Assembly: GCA_021234155.1 (NCBI GenBank)
Contig: JAJEKV010000001.1
Coordinates: forward strand, 18,993,382-19,057,381
Direction: 5' to 3'
Length of the DNA: 64,000 nucleotides
Source: Isoetes taiwanensis
Taxonomy: Eukaryota; Streptophyta; Lycopodiopsida; Isoetales; Isoetaceae
Shown: in pieces, positions 52,950 to 64,000 of the stretch
Numbering within the stretch: the stretch's first letter is position 1
How the letters are laid out: every line of letters starts with the position of its first letter
The notes under the pieces: generated by a model
Seen by the model: only the letters and a program-made list of their open reading frames with translations
What the model was told of the DNA's origin: nothing
Databases searched by the model: none
Program-made: the position numbers and the translations under genes

Positions 52950-55240
52950 TTTTAATGCCTTTGCTAAAGGAGATCACTCTTTCTAGATCTCGGGCTACCA
53001 TTTCTCACGAATCTTGGCCTTGGCATTGTTGCTGGCTACAGATTAAGCTATGGCGCAGCCTAAATAGTTTTCAAACTTCGTTTCCAGTTTAGGGTTTTGC
53101 CAGTGTAGTTCAGTTCATGGATCATGGCTACAGAATGAGAGAGATGGGTTGGGCGTGCCAGGACGATTTTGCAGAGCAAGACACAGATGCAGATGCATTG
53201 ACTGCACTGATCGAACTTTTTCGGCTGTTGTTGGGGTTTTGGTTGCATCGATTTAGAAGTTATGCAGATGGTCTCAAATGGGAGGGATGGTTCTTAGGTA
53301 CAATCCTTTGAAAGCACTAGATTAGCAGGCTTTTGGTATTCTGACATTGGTAGAAAAGTCTTGGCAGAAGAATTCTGTTTATATTTTGCTGTTGTGAATA
53401 GGTCATTTTCTTTAAAGAAAAGCTTTTGATTATCAGAGTCGAAAGCTTATGTGTGTGGTCCGGCTTTTATGATTACCCTCTGACTTTCATGGACTGATAC
53501 GATTCTGTGTGGAATTAAGTAAATGTGTCAGATAAGGGTCTAACAAGCTCTCACTTGGGCAGGTTAAAACGAGGTTTTCTATGTAGACGAAATGCACAAG
53601 TTGTTCTTTAAGAGCTGTAACAATAGATGGTTTATCACCTACATGTGAATACTTAAAGGCTAAAAAGCATGCATGAAAAATGCAGGAGCCTAGGCAGGCA
53701 TGAAAGGTGTTGTGCTGCAGGCGTGCAAGGTCCTTATTTTGCAGATAAAAGAGGTAAATATAAGTTTGTTTGAAGCTCAGCTGTGTGGATGTGAACTGAA
53801 AATAGGATGTCCATACACCAGCTTGTGCAAACTGGGCTGCTACAAAGGTGCATATAAATTCGTGGATTTGTGTTTCAGGTTCCATTCCAGAGCAAAGATG
53901 GAGAGATGGAGACTAAAAGACTAGGTGCCAAATGTTGCAGACCGTGTATTACAATGTGCTTTTACATTTCACCAGTTGCAGAATTGCAGAGTTAGAGTGA
54001 TAGTTATATGCTATGTTTTTTCATCACATTAAACCATATCAGCACATGAAGTGTTACATATGTTCTCTTGAATTTTACATATGTCCTCTTGAATTTTAAG
54101 CAAGTTGGCTGCATAGCTGCACACGCTTGGCAAAGACGTACATCAGATTAAACCATTTCGTTTTATGCATGCATTGCTTATGAGGTGATCTTTACATATT
54201 CTGAATTTTAAGCGTGGCCTTGTTTATGTCCTTAAAGAGTAATGACATAGAGCTGCATGCTGATTGAGAAAGCAACATTTAATGGATAATCTAATCTAGT
54301 ATCGGACTACAAGAAAACTGTTCATGTAGCATTTATGGGAAAACCACTATGGTGTAGGAAGATGGATTAAATTGGAATATTGCATTGCTTGGCGCACTTC
54401 GGTGCAAGAACTTAAGGCATTAAGGTATGTAGTTGATTTTGCATGTATGTTTTGAGGGGTGTGGACCATTGGGCAAGCAATATGAGATTCAAAAGGGAAA
54501 ATATCCAAGGATGCCAATGTTTGCAATTGACAGGGAAAAATTGGGATTGAGACTAAAAGATAATTACCAGACTGTAGATGATGGACGAATTGTACTAGGT
54601 GCTTGCATATGTTGATGTAGAAATTTTAAAACATATATAGAGCATGAACATGAGAAAGCAAGTACCATTTAATTCTTCTAGGCTTGATATGAATGGATAG
54701 TACAATGAAGGGATCAACTAAGGTTAACGTATGTTCTAACATGCTTTGTCTTGGTTAGTAAATGCAATATTTCTCCCTTATTTTGTAATTTTGGAAAAAA
54801 TGACTACCACACTAATGTATTCTGGAATAGCATAAGAGTGCAAGGTCCTATTCCGGAATAGCGTAAGAGTGCACATGCAACCGATAATCCTATTCTGGAA
54901 TAGCACAGGAATTCTGAAAACACTGATTAGGTTTTTTTTAGACAGATTTCGCATGCTTTGGTGCTTTTACTTCATTTCACACTAGAAAACCTTATTTTTA
55001 AAACTTTTTCGCACCTTGCACTTTTTGTTTGGTGCTCGTAATTTAACTTGCAATCTATTACAAAATCACCTTTTTTTTTGTCTTGTGTTCACAATTCACC
55101 AGTGGCACGAGAAATAAATGTTGTTAAAATAGCGTATATAAAATCGTAATCACCATGATGTTTTGAACGTAACCCCTAAAACTGCTATTTCAAGTGGTTG
55201 ACATGTTGACCTAGTGGTTTGTTTTTTTTTGGGGGGGCTA
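52950..55240. other. Interior of the 3.3-kb element, little recognised
   Basis: AT-rich; TTGAATTTTACATATGT repeats at 54060-54100; no identifiable protein. Confidence 0.4.
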
Positions 55241-55386
55241 AAATAGCACATATTAAATTGTAATCACCATGATATTTTGGCCGAAACCCAAAAAAGGGCC
55301 ATTTCAAATAATTAATATGATTTTAGAAGGGAATCTTCAAACGGGAGTGCTGCAACACTCCCGTTTAATATGCAACCTTGTTTCAC

Positions 55387-55640
55387 AGGGCCAGCTACGA
55401 AATGGCTCTAATCCTTCCACATGCTGCCTTGAATCGGCCACATGGCTCTTCATCTGCAAAAAAGTTCAGCAGGATCTTCGTTGACGGTTTGCCAGCGGAT
55501 ATTAGGACCAGGTTATCCCAACAGTTTCCTTCTAGAAATTTGTGTGGGTTATGGGACCCCAGTATCCTTAAAGTCTTATTGTTTAAATCTTCTTATTGTT
55601 TTTTTTTAAGGCGTAGTTGGTTTTTAGGCATTTTTTAATC
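55387..55640 (+). pseudogene. Continuation of interrupted target sequence
   Basis: Directly right of the TCAC duplication the frame RASYEMALILPHAALNRPHG then FSRIFVDGLPADIRTRLSQQ looks coding. It could be the continuation of the sequence cut at 52045 or a gag-like fragment (FVDGLPADI pattern). Function not assignable. Confidence 0.25.
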
Positions 55641-55757
55641 TAGCGTCTATTGTCATGTTTTCCTATGTTCATTCAGGCATAGCCTTAATTTTTTTTATAT
55701 GGTCAAGCCTTAGTTTTATATGTCCTTCCCTACTTTTCAGTTTGTTGCCTAAGGGGC

Positions 55758-57044
55758 TTGTTTTATAGATCTGGGCTTGTTTCCCATACAGCTAGAAGTA
55801 TGCAGGAACATTTGGATGCTCTCAGTCAATTATGTGACATAGCAGGAATGACAGTCAACCAGCAGAAAATCAAGCTGTTGCCAATCCTGTTTGCGCAGCA
55901 TGATATCCCAGACTTCTATTACAGAGGACAAAGGATGGAAGTTGTATGCTATGGGATGATTGTGTAGAAAGAAGGGTCAGTGCAGGATGGAAAGGCCTAT
56001 ATGCAATGCAGAATAGCTGTTACAGAATAGATCTCTGCGATTGGGCACGCAAAGCACACCTATTCCGAGCACTCGTGGAATTAGTATTGCTGTATGGGGT
56101 AGAGGTCTGGGGGCCAGCGGTTAGCAAGGGTACTTGGGATAAGCTAGAGAGGGTACAGAAGGCTTTCTTGACATATAGCCTAGGCATCAAGGACACGGTG
56201 CCTTATCCGATTTTGCTGTATGAGACTGGCTTTTGGCCCCTGCAGCATTCTGCTATGCGCAGGCATCTTGCGTATTTCCATAAGGTTGACAGAATGGATG
56301 CACAACGTCTTCCTCCCTGAGCTCTATAATTGGCACAAGGGCCACAATGTCTGAAGAGAGTGTGGCAGGAGCATTGTAGGGGATGGTTCGCAACATGGTC
56401 CATAGACTATCACCACATTATGGATATGTTTGGATATTGCGGAGCAGGAGCTGAAAGAGCTCTTTGCTGCCTCTCTATGGGATGCACCCACTCTTGCAAA
56501 GCCCAAAACAGAGCACTACCACACGCAGGTCAATCCGTCGCTTGAACACGACCCCCACCAGTATTTGAAGGCATACATCTCTACTAAGAAACGAAGAGCT
56601 ATAGCTGCAATAAGGACAGGGTCCTACCATCTCAGAATTGAGTCAGGCCGCTGGGGTACGGATGGAGGGCAGGGAATCCCCCGGCATGAGAGATTATGCC
56701 AGTGCTGTCACATGCAGATAGTAGAAGATGAACACCATGCTCTACAGGAATGCCCAGCATATGCACACATCCGAGCAGCTCATGCCGATCTCAGATGCTT
56801 TGAGATAGCAATTTATCAGCTGCTGGCTTCGCCAATGGTGGCACGTCTCGCGTCCTCGTCAGGGAGTCCATCACAACACAGAGAATTTGGGCGCCCAGAT
56901 AGGGCCTCTCAACGCCTACTACAAGGGTTTTTCCTCCCACATAGGGGGGTTTTCATCCCAGTAGTAGAGACACATTGTACAGGGTTTCTGTGGTTTTCTT
57001 TTGTGTTTGGAAACTTTCCACTATATTGTATCACCGTCTCATAG
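55758..57044 (+). pseudogene. LINE (non-LTR retrotransposon) ORF2, 3' part
   Basis: Three consecutive frames match the C-terminal half of a LINE reverse transcriptase. At 55780-55880 SMQEHLDALSQLCDIAGMTV and NQQKIKLLP are the post-YxDD thumb segment. At 55965-56320 the frame gives KAHLFRALVELVLLYGVEVW, LERVQKAFLTYSLGIKDTVP and ILLYETGFWPLQHSAMRRHL. At 56430-57044 RAIAAIRTGSYHLRIESGRW is followed by a CCHC finger, CQCCHMQIVEDEHHALQECP. Endonuclease and catalytic RT parts are missing, as expected for 5' truncation. Two frameshifts make it inactive. No poly-A or target duplication was located. Confidence 0.85.
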
Positions 57045-60000
57045 GCCAGTTGGCCTCCATGGACGTTAAAATATACTTTCTTCCTTTGTTCCTTCATTTA
57101 TAGATCTTGTCAAATTGTTAGGTCGTAGAGGTTAGGCTTTTTTTTCTCTTTTTTTTTAATGGTGGGGTGTCTTTTTCCTTTTGTGCATCTTGTTTTGAGC
57201 CCGACTTACTTGTCAAAGGAGTCATTTTTAAGTCTTTAAATGCGTTGCTAGTTTAGAGATTGTTTTCAAGAGATTTACAAATTGATCTTTCTTAGGTTCG
57301 TCGAACATATCTAGATCTGTCTTTGAGCTTTCCGGTTGGTCAATCCTTGTCCTTGCTCCGCCCTTTTCATTTTTAGGTTGATGAAGGATGAAGGGTGAAG
57401 TTGTAGATTGATTAGGATGCTTGTTTGGGTCATTCCTTAGGTTGACTGGTTTCATTTTGTGGTTTAGGTTTGTTGTCGGTTGGTGCATTTTCTTGTCCTT
57501 TTTGCTCTAAGCCATGCATAATATGTGATAGGCATTAGTATTCCTTTATAAACCATCATGTTCATCATCCACCCCTTGTTCGATTTTCAATTGCTTTCGT
57601 ATTGGGTATATTTTTGTTTTCTATATATTTTGAATTTCTGGGTCGACGTTTGTTTCTTCAAGTTGGTAAAGTTGTTGTCCATGTTTATTTTCTCGAGGTT
57701 GGTCGAGTGTTCCTTTTTCATTCTTGGTCTTTTTTTTTTGTCAAGTTGATTCATCCTATACTTCTATTGCTTGTATTCCTTTTTGGTAGTAATGGCATAA
57801 GTTCTTGGTCCGTGCTTGGGCTTGTTAGGTTGATTTTTCCATTGCTTGTATTCCATTTTGTAATCCTCATGCTTGCCATCTTTCCATGTGCTACATAACC
57901 CTCATTCTTGCCACTGATCTTATTTGTTGCAGTATTGCAGTGTTTCTCATTTTTGTTTCTCCAGGACTCGGGGATGGTGGTGCCCATACCCCGTTACCTG
58001 AGAGGTCCATTGAGATTTGCGGACTATGGTCCAGTTGGGTAGTAGCATCATGATTCATTCATTAGGATCGTGTCCGACTAGATGACCACATGGTTCACCA
58101 AGTGACTGACTTCTTTTTAGATTAATTTTTCTTTAGGCCAGGTCAATTTATGCGGTTTCTTAGCCATTTCCCACCAGGTTTTGTATCGATCAACACGAGT
58201 TGGTTGCCTCTTTTTGAACTAATTTCACTTAACCTAGATGGTGATTGCGTTAGCACAAGTTGTAGGGTGAGTAATGACGTTTCTAGTATTTTCTATGCAG
58301 ATGTAGCCATTGTCCACCATCCAACGATATTATTCTTGCATTTTCTTTGCTCATGAGCATTTCCTTATATGCATTGCTATGAGTTGGTTTCGTGCAATAA
58401 TGGTCGTGGTTAGTTTGTTTCGTGCAATGTTTAGCTATCATCGTTTAGGCATTCTGGTACCATAGTTTCATGGTTTGCACGGTGTTGCATTAGTTCAATA
58501 TTTTGTAGCGGTTGGTCCAGTTTTATGACTTGCTTACATAGTTAGAGGTGGTCCATTTTTTGGGGATAAACGGCTTAGGTTGTTCCACCGTCGTTCTATT
58601 GATACCATTTGTGATGTTTGTTGACATTCAATTTTGGCAAAGATTTTACACGTTGATGGTTGGCTAACTTATAGTCCATTTAAGCCTTTGGCAGACCCCA
58701 TTCCGCATTGCATTGGTCTTTATTGTGGGTGTTCCTGGTGGTTGTGCAACTACTTAACCATGTGTCCCCGTCATTTCTTTTGTCTCGTTTATTTCATTTT
58801 TTCCACTGCCATTATTTGCTCCCGTGGCTATGTGTCGTTCGTCACTTTCCTTAGTCCCAGTTGTTTTTCGTGTTTTTCAAAAGATTAGCTAATTCTCACA
58901 TATTTCTTTACTCCCAAGCCTGAGCATTTAGAATTGACACTAGCAAAGGTGACCTTGGCTTGGCTTTAATCCTTCCTATTACATAAGCAATGATAGCCAA
59001 TAGCAGAGCTTGGAACTGCCTAGAGCCTTCTATGCAAAAGAGAGAGGATTCCTCTAGTTGCTACATGGGAACATTTTTTTATCAGAAAAGAATGTCAAGA
59101 AGCAAACAGACAGATGTAGCAATCTGCATGAGTAGAGTGGTGTAATAAGCCTTAGCGAGGAAGTAAGTGAGCAGAGATGATTGGGCCAGAAAGCAGGAAT
59201 AGGGAATAAACAGAACAATATGGCCTAGTCGGAAATATACACAGAGGGGCTAGCAGACCCAAGAAAACAACATGATGAACAATACCAACTAAGAGAAATG
59301 ACTAACGAAATAGCATCAAAAGGACAGAAATGGGTACAACAATGTTTCAATAACAAAAGGCACCAAGGGACGAAGAAAATGATCGACCAGCCCTCTCTAA
59401 TATTATCTTTAAGAGGAGCAAAGCACATATCTGAAAGGACAGTTAAGGCTAGAGGACAACTTACTGCTCTATGATGCTGATGTTACTGCCTTAGAGAAGC
59501 AATGGATAACTCACAGCCTGCTAACGTTTGCTTTCAAACAAAAGTTATTTCTTAAAGGTACAATCAGAGCTTGAAGGACCAGGGATTGATTTTAATGAAA
59601 TGGAATGCGACATTGCAGCTGAGCAACTAAAGGGCTCAAATTCATAGCTAAAACTCTAGGAAAATATTATTCCCAAGGGCACATCAGAAGTTCAGTTTGC
59701 TTCAGGTCATGTATGCTTTCTTACATCCCCGATTTGAGTCTACTCCTTATGTATTGTAGACTAGCATGCATATAAAAACCGTGCTTGCTTATAAGACAGA
59801 TAATAGAAACAGAGTTATTAAAAAAACTTGAATGCCAATAGGAGTTTGGTTAAAGCCACATCCTTTCTAGTAGTAACAAATGTCATGCAAGTATACAGTA
59901 TCTATTTGATACTCTCCATTCAATCTCCCATAATATCACTTGCCAAAACATGAGTACTTGCAAAATAATGACCACCTACTTGTTGTGTGACCTATATGGA

Positions 60001-60970
60001 GAGAGAAAAAAACGACTATCAGAAAGGCATATTATGTTGTATGGTCCTGAGTCCACATGCCCTTCTAGTTGGTTACGAAGAGCATAGGTTGTTGCTTGGA
60101 AACATCATACAGCACTTGCAAATCTAATTCTGCACTCGGAAGGGATGCCATCATGCCATAGAACATTTTCTTGAACTCCCAGTATTTTATAAATTCTATG
60201 GTATTTCTTCTGCCCAAGCAAACTCGTGCAGCCATGGGATTAACGGGCAGCTATAAAGTGAATAGTAAATGGGTCCATTATTTGCCAACGCAATTGATCC
60301 TTCCTTCATTACTTCCTGCTATCGTGTCTTCTATTCAAGCAGAGCCACATCCACTGCATCTTGTTATGTCCCCATAAAAATTGGACGCTAAATTGTTATT
60401 GAAGGCATGAAGAAGGAAAGAAAATTAGTAATTAGTCTATGTGGTTAGTGAAAGCAAGTGCAAGCCTCAATATAACTGGATGCACAGGCTCTGCTTGGAG
60501 AGTTGAACATAAATGTAAGGTAGTGGTTTGATAAAATTATCCCACATGATTATCCCGCAATCAGGGGACATGAGATGGGATTATCCAGCCATGGTTACTA
60601 AGAAAGGGAACACAAAACTGTATATAAATCAGGCAAGCCCCTAGGGTAACGCATACTAACCGCCAAAAGCTGGGATTTGCATGAATGCGAGTTCCAGCAC
60701 CCGCTAAAGAGGCAGGGGAGGGCGAAAACTTAATTGGGGGCTAACTGAGTCCCCTCCAAAATAAGAAAATGCAGAATGATCTACCTGATAATATACACAG
60801 CTTTCTACGGATTTGCTTTCCGGAATGATTTGAACCTGATTTGCCCTAGGTCTCGACTGAGCCTACCTCCGACCTGATTTCCAACTGAACCTAGCTCCGA
60901 CCTGATTTGCAAGGTCTCGAAGCCTGCCCTAAGGCTAAAAATACTAACACATCAAAAATGATGCCCACAT
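57045..60970. other. Long non-coding stretch
   Basis: No gene recognised. GT/TT-rich on the plus strand at 57100-58900 with many short open frames. TTGCTTGTATTCC(T/A)TTTTG recurs at 57768 and 57843; CCGACCTGATTT recurs at 60869 and 60897. Confidence 0.4.
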
Positions 60971-61059
60971 CCTCCTTAAAATACCCCTTTTTGGAAATGG
61001 GGGATTGACGAGCAAAGGATAATTTTTTGAGAAGAAGAGGATTTTAGTTCTATGTTAGG

Positions 61060-61830
61060 GGTACTGAGGGAGTAATAGGGGGATTGCAATTTATAACATG
61101 GGGATTTTCTGTAAAAAATAAAGAATGGAGGATGAGGAGAAATGGGGTAGTCAGGGGTACTAGGGGTAATGATGGAGTAATAAGGGGATTGCAATTTAGA
61201 ACATGGGGATTCCTTCCAAAAAAAAAAAAAGAATGGGGATGAGGAGAAACAGGGGTAGTTAGGGTTAGTAGGGGTAATGAGGGAGTAATGGGGATTGCAA
61301 TTTTAGAACATGGGAATTTTTTGTAAGAGATGAAGAATGGGGGATGCGGAGAAATGGGGTAGTCAGGGTACTACGGGTAATGATGGAGTAATAAGGGGAT
61401 TGCAATTTAGAACATGGGGATTCCTTCAAAAAAAAAAGAATGGGGATGAGGAGAAACAGGGGTAGTTAGGGTTAGTAGGGGTAATGAGGGAGTAATGGGG
61501 ATTGCATTTTTAGAACATGGGGATTTTTTGTAAGAGATGAAGAATGGGGAATGCAGAGAAATGGGGTAGTCAGGCTACTGGGGGTAATGAAGGAGTAATA
61601 GGAGGATTGCAATTTAGAACATGGGGATTTCTACTAAAAAAATGAAGAATGGGGGATGACGAAATGGGGTAGCTTGAGTGGTTAGTAGGGGCAATGAGGG
61701 AGCAATGAAGGATTGCAATTTACAATGGAGAATTGCAATTTAGAATGGGGATAAGGTTAGTAAGGGTAATGAGCCTAATGGGGAATTGCAATTTAGAATT
61801 GGGGAGGAGAAATGGGGATTCACATGAAAA
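61060..61830. repeat. 105-bp tandem repeat with a 211-bp two-unit order
   Basis: The marker GCAATTTAGAACATGGGGAT or close variants recurs at 61086, 61191, 61297, 61402, 61504 and 61609 (spacing 102-106 bp). Alternate units differ: one class has TAGTCAGGG...GATGGAGTAATAAGG, the other GTTAGGGTTAGTAGGGG. Copies 61191 and 61402 are nearly identical 211 bp apart. Decayed units continue to about 61830. Confidence 0.9.
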
Positions 61831-61997
61831 GGGAATGAAGGAAAAGGAGGATGGGGATTATATTTAAGTTAATATTTCAGATTGATTCTTGCTTTAGAAA
61901 GTGGGTGTTGCTTTAGATTGCCAATTTGAGAACACCACTAATGTAACTAATAACATTTAAACCTTTGCGATGTCATTATTAATACTTATTATACCAG

Positions 61998-63052
61998 TCA
62001 AAAGATTACATGTTGGTCCGTAAGTGGTTGAATTAGCTCATACCCTAGAATCTTTGTATCATCATATGGCACAGGGATGAACTTTTGAACTAGAGAGTTA
62101 ATAAATCTGGTCTTTCCAAAGGCTATATCTAAGGAAAGGATCCATGCCTCTGTAAATGGATCTTTGTTACCTCGATAGAAGTAGTTTGCCTTGTAGTAAC
62201 TCTTTAGCTCTCCATCAGATTCATGAACAAAGATTGTTGATATATTACCCTTGGGCTCTACATGGTTTTCCTCACTTAACTCTTGCGATGACACATAGTC
62301 TCCTTCTTTATAGATAGTTCCACAAAAAAGAACCTTCTTAAACTTGTAACTTTGCCTCTTCATAAGTGTTTGATCGTGTAAACCATTCAGCTCCATCACA
62401 CCAGTCAAGTCTATAATCACCCCTTTTTGCTCACTCCTGGCTGATCCTATAACTATGACCTTCTTCACAATGGCCTCCTTGCATCCACAATGATTTGGAA
62501 GGTATTCTAACTTATCCATAATGCTTTTAGCTACTTCTACTGATGGCACTCGAATAATTCCTTTCCTATGGTCTTGAATGCCAACTGGTAGCCAAATGTA
62601 CTTATGTACCTCTTTCAAAGTGTACTCAGCAGGATTGCCTTATTCGGCTTCAAGGAAAGTTGTGGTGAAAAGGTAACGCGCATGATACCTCATATAGGTA
62701 AGTTCAACTTCCAAGTTGTTGGTCTTCACTTGCTTATGGATCTTCACATCTCGCTCTTGAGGGAAACAGGTCCATGCCTCAAAATATCATCAATGACCAC
62801 CAACTCCTGTAGAGTGAGAATAAAAATTTAAGAATGTTATGCTACTAAGAATAAAAATTTTGATGAACTCACCAAGATTATGTTGCTTTGGAGATGCATT
62901 ACATCCAAATTGTTGCTCGGATTTTACCCACCAAGATGCAAGCACCTTTCTCATCCTATTGAGATCATGCTCTGAGCATCCATGAACTCGACTCCATCCG
63001 AAGAAGAAATTGACAAACTTTACAAGTAAAATTCCAATTTGCTTCACTTCAA
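61998..63052 (-). CDS. Unrecognised multi-exon gene
   Basis: Minus strand. An internal exon at 63052-62873 has good splice sites (acceptor CTTTGCAG, donor GTGAGT) and encodes VKQIGILLVKFVNFFFGWSR then DLNRMRKVLASWWVKSEQQF. The next acceptor CTCTACAG is at 62807. A frame further on gives ERDVKIHKQVKTNNLEVELT. The last exon frame, 62618-61998 (206 residues), holds YIWLPVGIQDHRKGIIRVPS, EAIVKKVIVIGSARSEQKGV, VLFCGTIYKEGDYVSSQELS and WILSLDIAFGKTRFINSLVQ. The YKEGDYV segment faintly recalls a BAH domain start; this is weak. Exon phases between 62806 and 62620 do not resolve cleanly, so there may be a frameshift or an unseen junction. The 5' end is missing. Confidence 0.5.
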
Positions 63053-63333
63053 CTGCAAAGTATATATGAATAAAAATAAAAATAAAATAAAAAATCTAGA
63101 CATATAAATGAGATTGATTACCATTAAATCGAATAGGCCAGGCTAACTAGCTTTACTTGGTTGAGAAATGCATCTAAGCATTTGACACCCTCATGGGGTC
63201 ACCCGCACTTGATATTAAAAATCAAAATGGAAATATTATTGAGCATGGGATAACGTGAGAAAATATCGTGTACATGCATTACATTGCACTATAGTGTTGG
63301 CCTTTTTGAAAAATATTTGGCCTTACGATTATC
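63053..63333. other. Spacer, nothing recognised
   Basis: Probably intron or upstream DNA of the 62-63 kb gene. Confidence 0.3.
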
Positions 63334-63584
63334 TGATATTAAGGGTAGAGTTTGTTGTGGCACAGACCAAATACTGGGAAAGACTTAATGTTTTGGGCCA
63401 ATAATTTTTGCGACTATTGGTAATTCGTGAGCAAATGTGTATTGACATTTTTTTCTAGAAAAAGGCAAGTGGATTATTCTCATTAGGTATTTTTTTGCAT
63501 AGTAACCCTAAAAAGCCCGGCCTTGGCTACTCGATCTAATCTCTGCAGGGATATTCACCATATCAGATGGTATCACAGCTCTAG
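63334..63584 (+). repeat. Possible LTR end and degraded Met-tRNA PBS
   Basis: TGGTATCACAGCTC at 63568 differs by one base from the canonical TGGTATCAGAGC(T/C). The preceding sequence ends ATATCA at 63565 and a TGATAT start lies at 63334 (another at 63210), giving an LTR-like 232 or 356 bp. The second LTR would be outside the window. No gag is recognisable to 64000. Confidence 0.3.
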
Positions 63585-64000
63585 AAATCATGATTGGGAA
63601 CTGCAATATTATATATCATGATTGGTAAAAATGTAGAGTTGCATTTTCGGTGGCTCTGGCCTACGGTAAGCAGAATAGATCAAATCGAATATCTCAGCAC
63701 TTGGAGAAATGATTATCTTTGGATGATCTTGGCACGATCTGAGGAATGTATACAGAGGATAATAGGATGCCGAATGGGCAAGGTACCTCTATTTCTATTC
63801 TTAGGGCTTCACAAACTCTGCTCCAGGATATATAGTGGCAATTTTGAATCTCTTTTAGGGATAGCATTGTCGCACAACCAATGGCAGGATAGATAACAAT
63901 AAGCCGGTGTCCAATATCGGCAAGTAATCGTAAAAGGCTGCTGAGGGAGGCTAAGAACAGGTTGCATGCTTCACTCGGGCGCACGGCTCGGTGCCTTAGA

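Larger units (their letters stand above)
52046..55382. mobile_element. 3.3-kb TIR element carrying TTCCGGAA palindromes
   Basis: The left end reads AACAAGATTGCGTATTAAAC then GGGAG; the right end is its reverse complement with two mismatches (55358-55382). A further inverted match, AAGATTCCCTT, lies inward at about 52107 and 55325. TCAC flanks both ends (52042-52045, 55383-55386). A perfect hairpin, AAACGGGAGTG with its complement, is subterminal at 55340-55366. No transposase is visible; small ORFs at 53117-53311 and 54433-54615 (GKQYEIQKGKYPRMPMFAID) match nothing I know. It is probably non-autonomous. Confidence 0.65.

Noticed and set aside
61440-61500. Interstitial telomere repeat
   Set aside because: Only isolated TTAGGG units inside a 105-bp satellite; no run of the plant TTTAGGG unit.

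Overview
The window is nuclear DNA from a eukaryote with a large, repeat-rich genome, most likely a land plant. The evidence is a Copia-type gag with an initiator-Met tRNA primer-binding site, a LINE with a C-terminal CCHC finger, GT-AG introns, a poly-A-tailed retrocopy, and two decayed genes of the DUF7869 family, which is common in seed-free plants. A bryophyte, lycophyte or fern is my best guess, with a fern slightly favoured from family recall only. Gene density is very low, most genes are broken, and I saw no rRNA, tRNA or CRISPR array.

Layout. 1-2.5 kb: decayed DUF7869-type gene. 2.6-3.5 kb: fragment of a Copia element (gag, PBS, LTR). 3.9-5.9 kb: complete non-autonomous LTR retrotransposon with paired LTRs and a 5-bp target duplication. 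6-15.4 kb: mostly non-coding, with hairpin arrays, segmental duplications and a poly-A retrocopy with 14-bp target duplications (9.6-10.1 kb). 15.5-17.5 kb: a ParB-like/methyltransferase-like gene (copy 1, minus strand). 17.7-18.7 kb: a foldback block of long TTCCGGAA palindromes. 19.2-19.6 kb: a small spliced gene for an acidic Ser/Glu protein, divergent from copy 1. 20.1-23.5 kb: a SWIM zinc-finger gene with a 1.7-kb pure pyrimidine tract. 24.3-37.8 kb: a second ParB/methyltransferase-like gene (copy 2, minus strand) split by a 10,079-bp TIR element at 26,818-36,896. The inserted element carries its own acidic-protein gene, a methyltransferase-like fragment, several GTGGTG/CACCAC tandem arrays and a transposase candidate. 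37.9-41.1 kb: many palindromes built on GGCGCC. 41.1-44.4 kb: second DUF7869 pseudogene. 45.5 kb: an unknown ORF. 50.6 kb: an ORF with in-frame 33-bp repeats. 51-55.6 kb: possible tyrosine-recombinase element remnant with a 3.3-kb TIR element inserted in it, itself carrying TTCCGGAA palindromes. 55.8-57 kb: LINE 3' end. 61.1-61.8 kb: 105-bp tandem repeat with a 211-bp higher-order unit. 62.0-63.05 kb: an unknown multi-exon gene. The far right end may hold a degraded LTR and PBS.

The most interesting pattern is that each ParB/methyltransferase-like gene comes with its own class of long perfect palindrome: TTCCGGAA-centred for copy 1, paired GGCGCC for copy 2. The palindromes lie both upstream of the gene and inside one short intron of it. 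ParB folds bind palindromic DNA in bacteria, and both cores resemble restriction-modification sites, so a selfish eukaryotic system of palindrome-reading modification proteins is a testable idea. The association is visible in the sequence; the function is inference.
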